From UBA5069 sp963773745 (GTDB lineage Bacteria; Chloroflexota; Anaerolineae; Caldilineales; Caldilineaceae): a DNA stretch of 64,000 nucleotides. This document shows positions 10,889-20,626 of this stretch, one piece after another; within the stretch, counting starts at the first letter, position 1, and the number at the start of each line of letters is the position of its first letter. The translations under genes and the position numbers were made by a program. The stretch spans positions 62,001 through 126,000 of the forward strand of contig CAVZCL010000005.1 in assembly GCA_963773745.1 (NCBI GenBank). Direction: 5' to 3'. Under the pieces are notes generated by a model. The model had not been told where the DNA came from. It worked only from the letters and a program-made list of their open reading frames with translations, and made no database searches.

Positions 10889-11012
10889 CGTTCACTCCTT
10901 AAAATCTGGCCCGCAGAGACAGCGGCAACAACGGAAACGACATGAGAACCCAGCTCGCTTCCTGCTTTTTCCGCAGTTGCCGCACTCTCTGCGTACAGGA
11001 ATACGTTCCGAC

Positions 11013-13937
11013 TCAGGCGGCTACGCGGCGGCGCAGAATCCACTTCCAAACTTCCACCGCCAGCAGCACTATCACACCCATGCCCAGCGCCAGCAGCACT
11101 TCCGTCACATCCAGCGCCTGCGTCCTGAAGATGCCCTGGAAGAAGGGAACATAGATGACCATAAGCTGGAGCAGCACCGTGCTGAGGAAAGCAGCGACCA
11201 TGGAGGGGTTGCTGAAGAGGCCGATGGTGAAAAGTGACTGCTCAATCGAGCGCAGCCCCAGCGCCAGCATCACCTGGTTGAAGATGAGCGTCGTGAAGAG
11301 TAGCGTCTGCCATGCGCCATTGGGGTCGCGGTTGAAGTCCCACATGCCAATACCGATGGCAATGAGGCTCATGAGGATACCGAAGACGCCAATGAAGGGG
11401 AGCATGCCTCGTCCAAAGATACTCTCCTCGGAGGAGTAGGGCGGGCGGCGCATGACGTTGCGCTCCGCCTTCTCCACACCCAGCGCCAGCGCGGGCAGGC
11501 CGTCGGTCACCAGGTTCATCCACAGAATCTGCAGCGGCAGCAGCGCAATCGTCGCTCCGCCCAGGCTGATGCCAAAGATCCATGCCGCAATCGGCCAGAG
11601 CAGCATGACGGCAATCTCGCTGGCGTTGCAGGTGAGCAGATATTGAATAAACTTGCGGATGTTGTCGTAGACAACGCGCCCTTCCTCCACGGCGGCCACA
11701 ATGGTGGCAAAGTTGTCGTCCAGCAGCACCATGTTGGCCGCCTCCTTGGAGACGTCGGTGCCGGTGATGCCCATGGCCACGCCAATGTCGGCCTTCTTGA
11801 GCGCCGGCGCATCGTTGACGCCGTCACCCGTCATGGCCACAATGTTGCCCTGCTCCTGGTAAATTTCAATCAGGCTGAGCTTGTGCTCGGGCGAGACGCG
11901 CGCAAAGACCTGCACATCGCGCGCCGCGCGCGTAATTCCTCGGGCGAGAGCGCGTCAATCTCCAGCCCTGTAAGGAAGGGAGCTTCCTCGCCTGGGCGCG
12001 GGTCGGTAATGCCCACCTGCTCGGCAATGTGGCGCGCTGTCAGCGGGTGGTCACCGGTAATCATCACCGGGCGTATGCCTGCGCTGCGGCAGGTGAGGAC
12101 GGCCTCACGCACTTCGGGGCGCGGCGGGTCAATCATGCCGTAGAGGCCCACGAGCATGAGTTCGTCTTCGATATTCTTAACTTCCTGCTTGCTGGGTGCA
12201 TGGTCGAGCGTGCGCACGGCCACGCCCAGCACACGCTTGCCCTGGGCTGCCATGCGATTGTTGGCTTCCAGAATGCGGCTGCGTCGCGCGTCGTCAAGGG
12301 GAATCTGATTGTCCTCAACCCATACCGATGTAGCAACGGTGAGCAGCGAATCCACCGCGCCCTTGGTAAAGGCGACGTGCGATGCATCACCCGTACTCAC
12401 GCGCCGCTCCCAAACAGAACGCAAGCCCGGGGGAATAATGCCGGCGCTGTCGGGAATGGCGTGGATGGTGGTCATGCGTTTGCCGCGTCGAGTCAAAGGG
12501 CAGTTCGTCAATGCGGGGGAAGGCCACTTCAAGCTCGGGCTTGAGGATGCCATACTCGGCGGCGGCAAGGACAATGGCCCCCTCTGTGGGGTCGCCTACG
12601 GCATACCAGTTGGCGCCGCTCAGCATGACATCGCCCGCGTGCGCCGTGGCGTGGTCGCTGCGCTCAAGCACAGCGTCGTTGCAAAGGGTGCCTGCCACCA
12701 GCAGCAGGTCCAGCGTGGGGAGGATGTCGTCGCTGGGGCTTGCACCCTCGTTGGGGCCTTCGGCGCGCACGAGGCGCATGCCTGTTTCATCTTCTTCCTG
12801 GCGGAATTCCAGCGTGTGGTTGGCAATGTCCAGCGCCGTCACGCTCATGCGGTTCTGCGTAAGGGTGCCTGTCTTGTCCGAGCAGATGACGGTGACGGAG
12901 CCAAGCGTTTCCACGGCGGGCAACTGGCGAATGAGCGCCTTGCGCTGCAACATGCGCTGTGCGCCCAGCGAGAGCGCAATCGTCACGACGGCAGTCAGCG
13001 CCTCGGGAATGGCGGCCACGGCCAGGCTGACAGCCGTCAGCAGCATCTCCTCCACAGGCTGACCCAGCGCCAGCCCCATTAAAAAGATGACGACGACCAG
13101 CACAATTGCGGCAATTGCCAGCAACTTGCCCAGCCTGTCAAGCCGCTGCTGCAAGGGGGTGGCTTCTTCGATGACATCCTGGAGCATGGTGGCAATGTTG
13201 CCGAGTTCGGTGTTCATGCCCGTGCCCGTCACCATCATCTCGCCGCGCCCATAGTTGATAATGGTGCCGGAGTAGACCATATTGCGCCGGTCACCCAGGG
13301 GCAGGCTGTTGTCGAAGACGAGCGTGGGGTCCTTCTCCACCGCTTCAGACTCACCGGTGAGGGCGGCTTCCATGGCGCGCATGTTGAGGCTGCGCAGCAC
13401 GCGCCCGTCGGCGGGCACCACGTTGCCCGTCTCCAGGATCACCACGTCACCGGGCACAAGGCTGCCGGCCTCTACGTCGAGCACACGCCCGCCGCGGCGC
13501 ACGCGCACTGTGGGCACCGACATCTTCTTGAGCGCGGCCATGGACTGCTCGGCGCGATACTCCTGCGTAAAGCCCAACACGCCGTTGAGGATGACGATGA
13601 TGAGGATGACAACCGCCTCAATCCAGTCACCCAGGAAGGCGGAAACGATGGCCGCCGCAATCAGCAGCAGCGTGAGGATGTTGGTGAATTGCTCTATCAG
13701 AATCGACCAGGGGCTGCGTCCGCCACGCTCGACAAGCTCATTGGGGCCGTATTGCGCCAGGCGCGCCGCGGCATCTTCCGTCGTCAGGCCGCTCTCTGTG
13801 GATTGGAGGAGCTCCATCGCGTTGGGGGCGGTTGTCTGATACCAGATTGACGCACCTTCGCCCTGCAGCACGGGTGCGTGTGCAAGGGTTGCTGCGGGTT
13901 GCTTTGCGCCGTCTGCGCTCGTTGCTTTGTCGGACAT
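11013..13937 (-). CDS. Calcium-type (P2A) P-type cation-transporting ATPase, interrupted by two frame changes
   Basis: Three successive frames together encode one P-type ATPase of about 975 residues, the usual size. In order are the N-terminal cytoplasmic domain, TGES in the actuator domain, the M4 motif AAIPEALTAV, the phosphorylation site CSDKTGTLTQN, the hinge TGDGVNDAPALKKADIG, and the C-terminal membrane domain. Frame changes lie near 12488 (an extra base in the codons for STRKRM) and near 11935 (in a GCGC-rich run before DVQVFARV). Each is repaired by one base. The start is the ATG at 13937 (MSDKATSADG). The protein should pump Ca2+ or a similar cation out of the cytoplasm. Indel errors are more likely than a decaying gene because the protein is otherwise fully conserved. 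The upstream region carries a Rex-like operator. Confidence 0.88.
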
Positions 13938-14111
13938 GCCAGGCTCCTGACTCTGTGTGTTCTGGATGTGTTGCGCGCACTGAATCGTCTGCGCAGGTGG
14001 GGTGCACTCGTGAGGAGGAGCGCTACGCGCCACCAAACAGTCTATCACATGCGGTCGGTCTGTACAGGGAGGCTCGTTTTGCTTCCCAACCCGCATCACA
14101 ACCAGAACTGT

Positions 14112-14129
14112 TTGTGAATTATATCACAA
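14112..14129 (-). promoter_or_regulatory. Rex-like operator overlapping a TATAAT -10 box upstream of the P-type ATPase
   Basis: Read towards the ATPase gene the site is TTGTGATATAATTCACAA. It matches the Rex consensus TTGTGAA-W4-TTCACAA at all but one position. The -10 hexamer TATAAT (14123-14118) sits in the middle of the dyad, so bound repressor would cover it. I see no good -35 hexamer at 16-18 bp. Rex itself is encoded at 24289-24966. Confidence 0.65.
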
Positions 14130-14172
14130 CCGAATTTGAACGCTACTGACAAATGTACCCTTCCCGCGGCAG

Positions 14173-14206
14173 TTTGTCCCGACAAAGTGGCTTTTGTCCC
14201 GACAAA
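14173..14206. promoter_or_regulatory. Tandem dyad operator TTTGTC-CC-GACAAA
   Basis: Two identical 14-bp dyads, TTTGTCCCGACAAA, at 14173-14186 and 14193-14206 repeat with a 20-bp period, about two helical turns. A further half-site (GACAAA) lies near 14148-14153. They lie upstream of the Rex-like box in the ATPase promoter region. The regulator is unknown. No other copy was noticed in the window. Confidence 0.55.
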
Positions 14207-14260
14207 GTTGATATCCTGGGGAAATGCGCTCGGCGTTACGGTTTGAGAGCTCTGATGGGT

Positions 14261-14292
14261 GAGGGGCGGGCGAGGGGCGGGCGAGGGGCGGA
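14261..14292 (+). repeat. G-rich 11-bp tandem repeat (possible G-quadruplex)
   Basis: About three copies of GAGGGGCGGGC in tandem on the plus strand. The run has at least five G-tracts of three or four separated by 1-3 bases, a classic quadruplex pattern. It lies in the non-coding stretch 13938-14394, between dgkA and the ATPase gene, which otherwise holds the two operators above. Confidence 0.6.
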
Positions 14293-14394
14293 CCAGGGGA
14301 TAGCGTGCGGCGGGCGGGCAAGGTGCCCTGTTTTGCAAACCGGTGATTCTCTGCCTGAAAATCCGGTTGTCCGGACCGCATGCGCCGGCAGTTG

Positions 14395-14859
14395 CTAAAA
14401 GAGGGCCATGATGCGCGGGCCAAAGATGACGCCCGCAACAATCACGCTGGCGATGACGGCAAAGACCAGCGCCCCCGCCGCAGAATCCTTGGCAATGCGC
14501 GCCAGGTCGTTGTATTCAGGTGAAACAAGGTCCACCACCGCCTCAATGGCCGTGTTCAGCGCCTCAAGCGAGAGGATGCCAAAGATCACCATGGCAAGCA
14601 GCGCCCACTCACCTGCGCTGACCTGGAAGGCCCAGGCTGCGCCAAAGACCACCACCAGCGCGGCCAGCTCAATCCACACGCTGGGTTGCGAGCGCAGCAC
14701 ATAGGCCGCACCGTTAAGCGCCGCGCGGAATGCAAACCAGCGCCCGGCAATGAAGCCGTCGCGCGCAGGTGCTGCTGGTGCGGGCACTTCCGGATCAGCG
14801 GGTGGTTCTTTTGCGGCTTTGGATGAGGCGGTTGCCGTCATATTCGTGTCACTCGTCAT
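14395..14859 (-). CDS. dgkA: DgkA-family diacylglycerol/undecaprenol kinase
   Basis: About 154 residues with a hydrophilic Ala/Pro-rich N-terminus and three predicted membrane helices. The family signature is EALNTAIEAVVDLVSPE, where the glutamates bind the metal-nucleotide and the asparagine is conserved. Gram-positive-type members phosphorylate undecaprenol, recycling the cell-wall lipid carrier, while E. coli DgkA uses diacylglycerol; sequence alone does not decide. The ATG at 14859 overlaps the end of ybeY by 11 bases, which implies translational coupling. The order pgpH-type gene, ybeY, dgkA is also conserved in Firmicutes, supporting the assignment. Confidence 0.85.
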   Translation of the reverse strand: MTSDTNMTATASSKAAKEPPADPEVPAPAAPARDGFIAGRWFAFRAALNGAAYVLRSQPSVWIELAALVVVFGAAWAFQVSAGEWALLAMVIFGILSLEALNTAIEAVVDLVSPEYNDLARIAKDSAAGALVFAVIASVIVAGVIFGPRIMALF

Positions 14860-15334
14860 GGTTGCGTAAGGAGAGTCCGGTAACGCCGAGATTAGCCAGA
14901 ATCTCTTCCTGGCGCTTCCACATGGCCGCTTCGTCTTCGGCCGTGTCATGATCCCAGCCCAGCAGGTGCAGCATGCCGTGCACCGTAAGCAGCTTCAATT
15001 CGTCCGCCATGCTGTTGCCAAAGCGCGCCGCCTGCCGCTCGGCATAGGGGTAGGCAATCATAATCTCGCCCAGCGCGTTCTGCATCAGCGTCTGCAATTC
15101 GACGGGCGGATTCAGAATCTGCTGCAGCGCCGAGAGGGCATCATCGGTGGCAAAGCTCAGCACATCGGTGGGTGCATCAACGCCACGCCATTCGCGGTTG
15201 AGTGCCTGCACCTCTTCGTCGCTCATGAAGTAGATGCTCACCTCGCCGTTTTCCCTCTCCTCGGAGACGAGAACAGCCTCTGCAGCCGCCACAATGGCTT
15301 CAGCATCCACCTTGCCGGCGAATTCATCATTCAC
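14849..15334 (-). CDS. ybeY: Endoribonuclease YbeY (16S rRNA maturation)
   Basis: A zinc-dependent single-strand endoribonuclease needed for 16S rRNA 3' maturation and ribosome quality control. The metal site HGMLHLLGWDHD (H-x3-H-x5-H) is intact near the C-terminus. The frame given starts with a GTG at 15334. A better start, an ATG at 15360, follows a strong ribosome site (GAGGGG) but is in another frame. Removing one C near 15349 would join them and give MYSQITVEVNDEF, a normal YbeY N-terminus, so a one-base assembly error is likely. It follows the pgpH-type gene closely and overlaps dgkA. Confidence 0.88.
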   Translation of the reverse strand: MNDEFAGKVDAEAIVAAAEAVLVSEERENGEVSIYFMSDEEVQALNREWRGVDAPTDVLSFATDDALSALQQILNPPVELQTLMQNALGEIMIAYPYAERQAARFGNSMADELKLLTVHGMLHLLGWDHDTAEDEAAMWKRQEEILANLGVTGLSLRNHDE

Positions 15335-15371
15335 TTCAACGGTGATCTGGAGAGTACATGGTTCCCCCTCG

Positions 15372-17604
15372 CTATCCTGCCTTGTCCACCGAGATCATCG
15401 CTTCGCTTTCGGGCAACTCCTCAACCCCCGCATAGGTGTGGTTGCGGCCGGCAGTGCTTTCGACTGCGGCCAGCGCCTCATCCGGCGTGGGCGGCAGCGC
15501 CGGCGTCGCTGGCTTCTCGCCCGACTTCAGCGGCTCGGGGTAGCTAATGCGCGGGTGGTGGACCCCCTGCAGCACCTGCACGAAGACGCCGCGAATTGCC
15601 TCGAGATCCTTGAAGGTGAGATTCGATTCGCCCAGTTCCCCCTCGGCCACACGCTCGTCAATCAGCCGGTTGACGAGCGCAGCCAGGTCTTCGCGCGTGG
15701 CCGGGCGCATGGCGCGCACGGCCGCCTCGCACGTGTCCGCCAGAGCCAGAATTGCCGTCTCGCGGCTGCGCGGTCTGGGGCCCGGGTAGCGGAAATCCGC
15801 CTCGTAAACCGTTTCCCCTTCGGCCGCTGCGCGCACGGCGCGAATGTAGAAATACTGTACAAGCGACGTGCCGTGATGTTCGCGAATGAAGTCGTGCAGG
15901 CGGCGCGGCAGCCGATACTTTTGCGCCAGGTCGAGGCCGTCGCTCACATGGCTGATGATGATCTGTGCACTGGTGAGCGGGTCCAGTTTTTCATGTGGCG
16001 AAGAGTCCTCGCCAATGTTTTCGGTAAAGAAGTAGGGGCGCACAGTTTTGCCAATGTCATGGTAGTAGGCGCCTACGCGCGCCAGCAGCGCATCGGCGCC
16101 AATCGCGGCGGCGGCGCGCTCGGCCAGGTTGCTCACCACAATCGTGTGGTGGTAGGTGCCCGACGCCTTCAGCAGCAGCTGGCGCAGGAGTGGATGCGTG
16201 GGGCGGCTCAGCTCGTTGAGCTGCAGCGAGGTCGTAAGCCCAAAGAGATTGCCCAGGCCAAAGTAGCCCAGCAGCGCAATGCTGGCGGCCAGCCCGCCGT
16301 TGAGCAGCAGCACGAAGCCCAGTTGCAGAATCTGCTGGTTGCTCATGGCGTCAAAGGGAAGGCGGAAGGCAAGCATCGCAAGCACGTTGACAACCATGAC
16401 GGCCAGCGCCGCCCACAGGAATGCCGTCAGCCGCTCGGCGCGCCCCAGAATGAGCGCGCCCACAATGCCGCCCAGCGCGCCAAAAGTCACCAGCACGGGG
16501 TCCGCATCACTCAGATAGAGCATCACAAGGGCAAAGCCGACAGTCATCAGAACGGCCGTGCGCACGTCCACCAGGCATGCCACCAGCATGCTCAGCGCTG
16601 CCAGGGGATAGAGGTAGGGCAGCCAATCATGGGGAACGACCATGAACTTGGCCGTCACCAGCCACAGCGACGCGAGCACCAGAAGAATGACCATTTCGCG
16701 TGCCGACGCGGCCGTCTCGGGGCGCAGGCGATAGATTGCACCCGCAATCACCGTAACCAGGAGAAGCGAGAAGATGAAGGCGCGCAGCAGGCTCCACTTG
16801 TCCCACTGCTGGGCAAGCAGGCCAATTTGCTCGAGCGCTTCCACATCCTCGGGTGAGGCGATGTCACCCGCGCGCAGGATGATTTCGCCCTGCTCCACCG
16901 TCACGGTTTGGGGCGAGACGGCGGCGCTGGCGCTTTCGCGCATGGCCTGCGTGCGCTCCACATTGAGGAAGCTGTTGGGGCGAATCAGGGGGCGCACCAA
17001 ATCGGCGGCGGCGGTGGCGCCCTCTTCGCTCAGGTCGGCGGCGAGGGTGGAGGGGACGCGGCGCTGCGCCGTTGGCAAATCTTCGGGCCGAATTTCGTCG
17101 CGCAGCAGCCTGTCCACAGCCTGCGGGGCCTCCGCGGCCACCTGCATCCACTCGTCGGCGTTCAGTGCGAGCAGCCGCTCGGCCGCTTCGCCAGTGAGCG
17201 CAAGCTCTGGGATGGCGATCAGCGCGTTCACACGTTGATCACGCGTCAGCACTGGGTCGTCACGGATGGCGCCGATTTCGGCAGCCAGCGGCGCGCGATC
17301 GCCCCACCTGTTCGCGCCGCACGGCGCCGGCGGCAGTATCGTATTGGTTGGGAATGGCGTTGGCGGCGCGCGTGCGCGCCTGCTCGGTGACGAGCGCGCT
17401 GGTATAGGTGAACTGGCGCGGGGCCACCACATCGAATGGGGCAACCTGGCCGGGCTTCAGATCCAGCCGGCTGCCCATCGGCAAATTCCAGCCCAACACA
17501 AAGGTGAGCAGCGCAACGAGCGCGCCAAGCGCCGCAAACATGACCCCCCGCTGGAGCGCGGGGTTGGCGCGGATGCGCGAACGTGTGCTGTTGAAGGTGG
17601 ACAT
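15372..17604 (-). CDS. PgpH-type 7TM-HD phosphohydrolase (cyclic di-AMP phosphodiesterase family), one frame change
   Basis: About 740 residues in two frames: an N-terminal membrane helix and extracellular 7TMR-HDED domain, seven membrane helices, then a cytoplasmic HD domain. HD motifs visible are HTIVVSNLAERAA, YHDIGKTVRPYFFTEN and REHHGTSLVQYFY. Family members such as Listeria PgpH hydrolyse cyclic di-AMP to pApA. The ATG at 17604 (MSTFNSTRSR) was chosen because the preceding residues are not membrane-like. A single-base change near 17305 moves the frame between AVRREQ and GDRAPLAAEIGA. The gene leads the ybeY-dgkA series. No diadenylate cyclase is visible in the window. Confidence 0.87.
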
Positions 17605-17826
17605 CGCTGCTGTCACAGGCAAATGGAGGTGAATTGAATGTTCAAATTGAAGCAAGCGTGCACAATGCGCGCACTACAGAAAACAGCATCTCAACGCAAA
17701 GTCACAAAGGAAGCAAGAACGGCAAGAAACGGCAAAGGAGGCGCAACTGCTCTACGTGAGTTATGGCCCTGCTAACGCATCTTTCTCCTTTGCTCTTCTC
17801 TTTGTATTTCTCGTGCAGGTGTAGCT

Positions 17827-18309
17827 CTAGCCGCCAAGCAGACGGCGCACCGTCGCGCTGACGACCTTACCATCGGCGCGGCCGGCAATCTGCGCCACGA
17901 GCGGACCCATGACCTTGCCCATTTCCTTGGCCGTGGTGGCGCCCACGTCGGCGATGACGGCGCGCGCCATCTCCTCAATCTCGGCGTCGGAGAGCGCCTT
18001 GGGCAGGTAGGCCTCGAGCACGGCCAGTTCGGCCAATTCAGCCTGGGCGCGCTCGGTGGCGCCCCCCTTTTCGTACTCCAGCGCAGCCTCGCGGCGGCGC
18101 TTGGCTTCCTTCTGCACCACAGACAACACCTGCTCCTGGCTAAGAGCATGGTCAGCGCCTGACTTCGAAAGTTCGGTGAGCGCTGTCTTTACAGAACGCA
18201 GCGTGAGCTTTTTGGTTTCGTCGCGGTCGCGCATGGCCTGTGTCAGGTCGGCGTCAATCTGCGCGGCCAGTGGTGCAATGGCCGGTGCGCCGGCGTGTGA
18301 ATCAGTCAT
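17827..18309 (-). CDS. GatB/YqeY domain protein
   Basis: A 160-residue protein of the YqeY family, which shares the tRNA-binding tail domain of the GatB subunit of Asp/Glu-tRNA amidotransferase but lacks the amidotransferase core. Typical strings are AMRDRDETKKLTLRSVKTAL near the N-terminus and MGKVMGPLVAQIAGRADGK near the C-terminus. Its molecular role is not settled; tRNA-binding or helper functions are proposed. Its start overlaps the stop of the upstream TVP38 gene by 4 bases, so the two are probably co-translated. The 222 bases between it and the pgpH-type start hold only degenerate CGCAAAG-type words. Confidence 0.88.
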   Translation of the reverse strand: MTDSHAGAPAIAPLAAQIDADLTQAMRDRDETKKLTLRSVKTALTELSKSGADHALSQEQVLSVVQKEAKRRREAALEYEKGGATERAQAELAELAVLEAYLPKALSDAEIEEMARAVIADVGATTAKEMGKVMGPLVAQIAGRADGKVVSATVRRLLGG

Positions 18310-19160
18310 AGGGTTTCTTCCAGGCTTCTTTCTTGGTAGGAATGAGACTCATCCGGGTTGGATTCAAGTGCGGGCACTGATGATGAGCTGGGCGATGCGA
18401 TGGACGATGGCAGCGAAGCTTCGACCTGGCGATTCAGCGTGCGCTCATACCACGCCGAAATTGCACTTTTGTAGCGCAGGCCCACCAGCAGAATCACACC
18501 GGCCACACCCACAACCACAAAGAACCAGACGAGGGGCACTGCGCCGCCCCCAATCGCCGATGAGAGAAAGACGGAAGGAACGCGGATGAAGAGCGTAATC
18601 AGAAAGATTGTCAGATACGAAACACGCGAGAGGCCTGCCAGCAGATAGGGCACATCGCCAACGGGCCCCAGCAGGAGCAGCAGCCAAACCCACACGCTGT
18701 CGCTGTGGGTTACGCTCTCCCAGCGGGCAAGGCGGCTTTCGCCCACAAGCAGGCGCGCCATGGGGCGTCCCAACGTGCGCGCCAGCCACATGGCCGTCAT
18801 TGCGCCCAGCAGCACCCCGATTGCGGCGTAGATGCCGCCCCAGAGTGGACCATAGAGGTAGCCGGCCGCCAGCTGCACCATGTAGCCGGGAACGGGCGCA
18901 ACGACAATCTGCACCACGTTGAAGAGGATAAGCACGAGCGGACCCCACACGCCCATGCGCAGCACCAGATCTTCAAGCGCCTGCTCGTCCGTGAGGAAGA
19001 CGTAGGCATCCATGCCCCACAAGCGTAGCGCTATGCCCAGCAGTACCAGCGCAACTGCCATTGCCAGCGCCGTCAGCAGCCACTGGCGGCGGTCCCATTG
19101 CTGGCGGTCAATTGCGCGGGGATTCTCCCTTACCGCGTTTGGTTCTTGCTCATCAGTCAT
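18306..19160 (-). CDS. TVP38/TMEM64 (SNARE-associated/DedA-like) membrane protein
   Basis: About 284 residues with an N-terminal hydrophilic segment, five or so membrane helices, and the family core VPGYMVQLAAGYLYGPLWG followed by GVLLGAMTAMWLARTLGR. This VTT domain is found in DedA and TMEM41B/VMP1 relatives, which act in lipid scrambling or membrane homeostasis; the exact activity of this branch is unknown. The ATG at 19160 (MTDEQEPNAV) was preferred over one at 19208 because the extra 16 residues are basic and Cys-rich. The C-terminal tail is Ser/Pro-rich and probably cytoplasmic. It overlaps the yqeY-like gene by 4 bases. Confidence 0.82.
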   Translation of the reverse strand: MTDEQEPNAVRENPRAIDRQQWDRRQWLLTALAMAVALVLLGIALRLWGMDAYVFLTDEQALEDLVLRMGVWGPLVLILFNVVQIVVAPVPGYMVQLAAGYLYGPLWGGIYAAIGVLLGAMTAMWLARTLGRPMARLLVGESRLARWESVTHSDSVWVWLLLLLGPVGDVPYLLAGLSRVSYLTIFLITLFIRVPSVFLSSAIGGGAVPLVWFFVVVGVAGVILLVGLRYKSAISAWYERTLNRQVEASLPSSIASPSSSSVPALESNPDESHSYQERSLEETL

Positions 19161-19336
19161 AAAGAATGCGCCCCGCCGACAACCTTGCCGGCGCATACGT
19201 CCGCCCATTATACCCGCAATTGGCCAATTGTGTGCCCCTTGATTAAATGAGCCGGCGGCCGCGCAACAATGGAATGCTCTGCTGCGTGCAATTGCTGATG
19301 CAAGCGAACCACCGGTTTGCGTTTAGAATGGTGCGC

Positions 19337-20626
19337 ATGACATCTACCTTTCTGGACACAGCGCGAATCTTTGTAAAAGGCGGCAGTGGCGGTAACGGCG
19401 TCGTCTCCTTCCGGCGCGAAAAATTCGAGCCGTGGGGCGGCCCCAATGGGGGCAACGGCGGCCGCGGCGGCCATGTGACACTTGTCGCGGTCGAGCGGCT
19501 GAACACCCTCTACAATCTCCACCAGCAGGTCCATTATCGCGCAGATCGCGGTGGGCACGGTGGCGGCGCTGACAAAACAGGCGCATTCGGCAAGGATCTG
19601 CGCATTGAGGTCCCCGTAGGCACACTCGTGCGCAATGCCGACAGCGGCGAACTTCTGGCCGACTTGGCGGAGCCCGGCCAGAGCATTGTCGTCGCCCAGG
19701 GCGGGCGCGGCGGGCGCGGCAATGCCGCCTTCCAAACCGGGCGCAGCAAGGCGCCCCACTTTGCCGAGAAGGGCGAACCGGGCCAGGAGCAGTGGCTTAC
19801 GCTTGAGCTCAAGCTGGTGGCCGATGTAGGTATTGTTGGCGTGCCCAATGCGGGCAAGTCCACGCTGCTCAGCGTCATCAGCGCCGCCAAACCCAAGATT
19901 GGGGCCTACCCTTTTACGACGCTGGCCCCCACGCTGGGCGTTGTCGATTTGGGGGATGAGCCCTTTGTGGTGGCCGACATTCCAGGTCTGCTTGAAGGCG
20001 CACATGAGGGCGTGGGGCTGGGGCTTGAGTTCCTGCGCCATGTGGAGCGCACACGTGTGATCATTCACCTGCTGCGCGGCGACAGCCCCGATCCGCTGGG
20101 CGACTTTGAGGCCATCAACCAGGAGTTGCTGCTCTTTAACCCCGAGCTTGCCGAGAAGCCACAGATTGTCGCGCTCAACAAGAGCGACCTGCCCGAGGCG
20201 CAGGCGGCCTGGCCCGCGATTGAGGCGGCCATGGCCGCACGCGGCCTGCCTGCGTTCCTCATGAGCGCCGCGGCCAATCAGGATATTGAGCCGATGCTCT
20301 ACAGGGTGAAGCAGGCGCTCGATGCGCTGCCCAAATTCTCGGCGCCCCAGGATGAATTGCGCGAGATCACGCCCCCGCCCGATGAGAAGGCCTTTGCCGT
20401 CTACAAGGTGGCCGACAACAAGTTCTATGTAGAAGGCATTGCCATCGAACGCGCTGCGGCAATGACCAACTGGGACTACTACGAGTCGGGCACACGCTTC
20501 CAGCGCATTCTCAAGGCGATGGGCATTACCGAAGCGCTGCGCGAGCAAGGTGTGGAAGATGGCGACGTTGTGCGCATTGGCGACACCGAACTTGTGTGGG
20601 GCTACGACAACGCGCTGGATGATTAA
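19337..20626 (+). CDS. obg: Obg/CgtA-family ribosome-assembly GTPase
   Basis: About 429 residues with all three Obg domains: the glycine-rich N-terminal fold (VKGGSGGNGVVSFRREKFEP), the GTPase domain (G1 GVPNAGKST, switch II DIPGLLEGA, G4 NKSDLPE), and a C-terminal OCT domain ending in DDVVRIGDTELVW-like sequence. It is essential for late 50S maturation and coupled to stringent response and cell cycle. The ATG at 19337 follows a TAGAAT box by seven bases without a ribosome site, suggesting a leaderless mRNA; an ATG at 19328 is the alternative. Downstream is nadD, a common bacterial neighbour. Confidence 0.95.
   Translation: MTSTFLDTARIFVKGGSGGNGVVSFRREKFEPWGGPNGGNGGRGGHVTLVAVERLNTLYNLHQQVHYRADRGGHGGGADKTGAFGKDLRIEVPVGTLVRNADSGELLADLAEPGQSIVVAQGGRGGRGNAAFQTGRSKAPHFAEKGEPGQEQWLTLELKLVADVGIVGVPNAGKSTLLSVISAAKPKIGAYPFTTLAPTLGVVDLGDEPFVVADIPGLLEGAHEGVGLGLEFLRHVERTRVIIHLLRGDSPDPLGDFEAINQELLLFNPELAEKPQIVALNKSDLPEAQAAWPAIEAAMAARGLPAFLMSAAANQDIEPMLYRVKQALDALPKFSAPQDELREITPPPDEKAFAVYKVADNKFYVEGIAIERAAAMTNWDYYESGTRFQRILKAMGITEALREQGVEDGDVVRIGDTELVWGYDNALDD

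Noticed and set aside
9215..10945. A 576-codon plus-strand open frame over pgi
   Set aside because: It is the antisense shadow of a complete phosphoglucose isomerase.
11013..13937. Programmed frameshifting in the P-type ATPase
   Set aside because: There is no slippery heptamer or downstream stem at either break, the family is not recoded, and many other genes here show similar one-base breaks.
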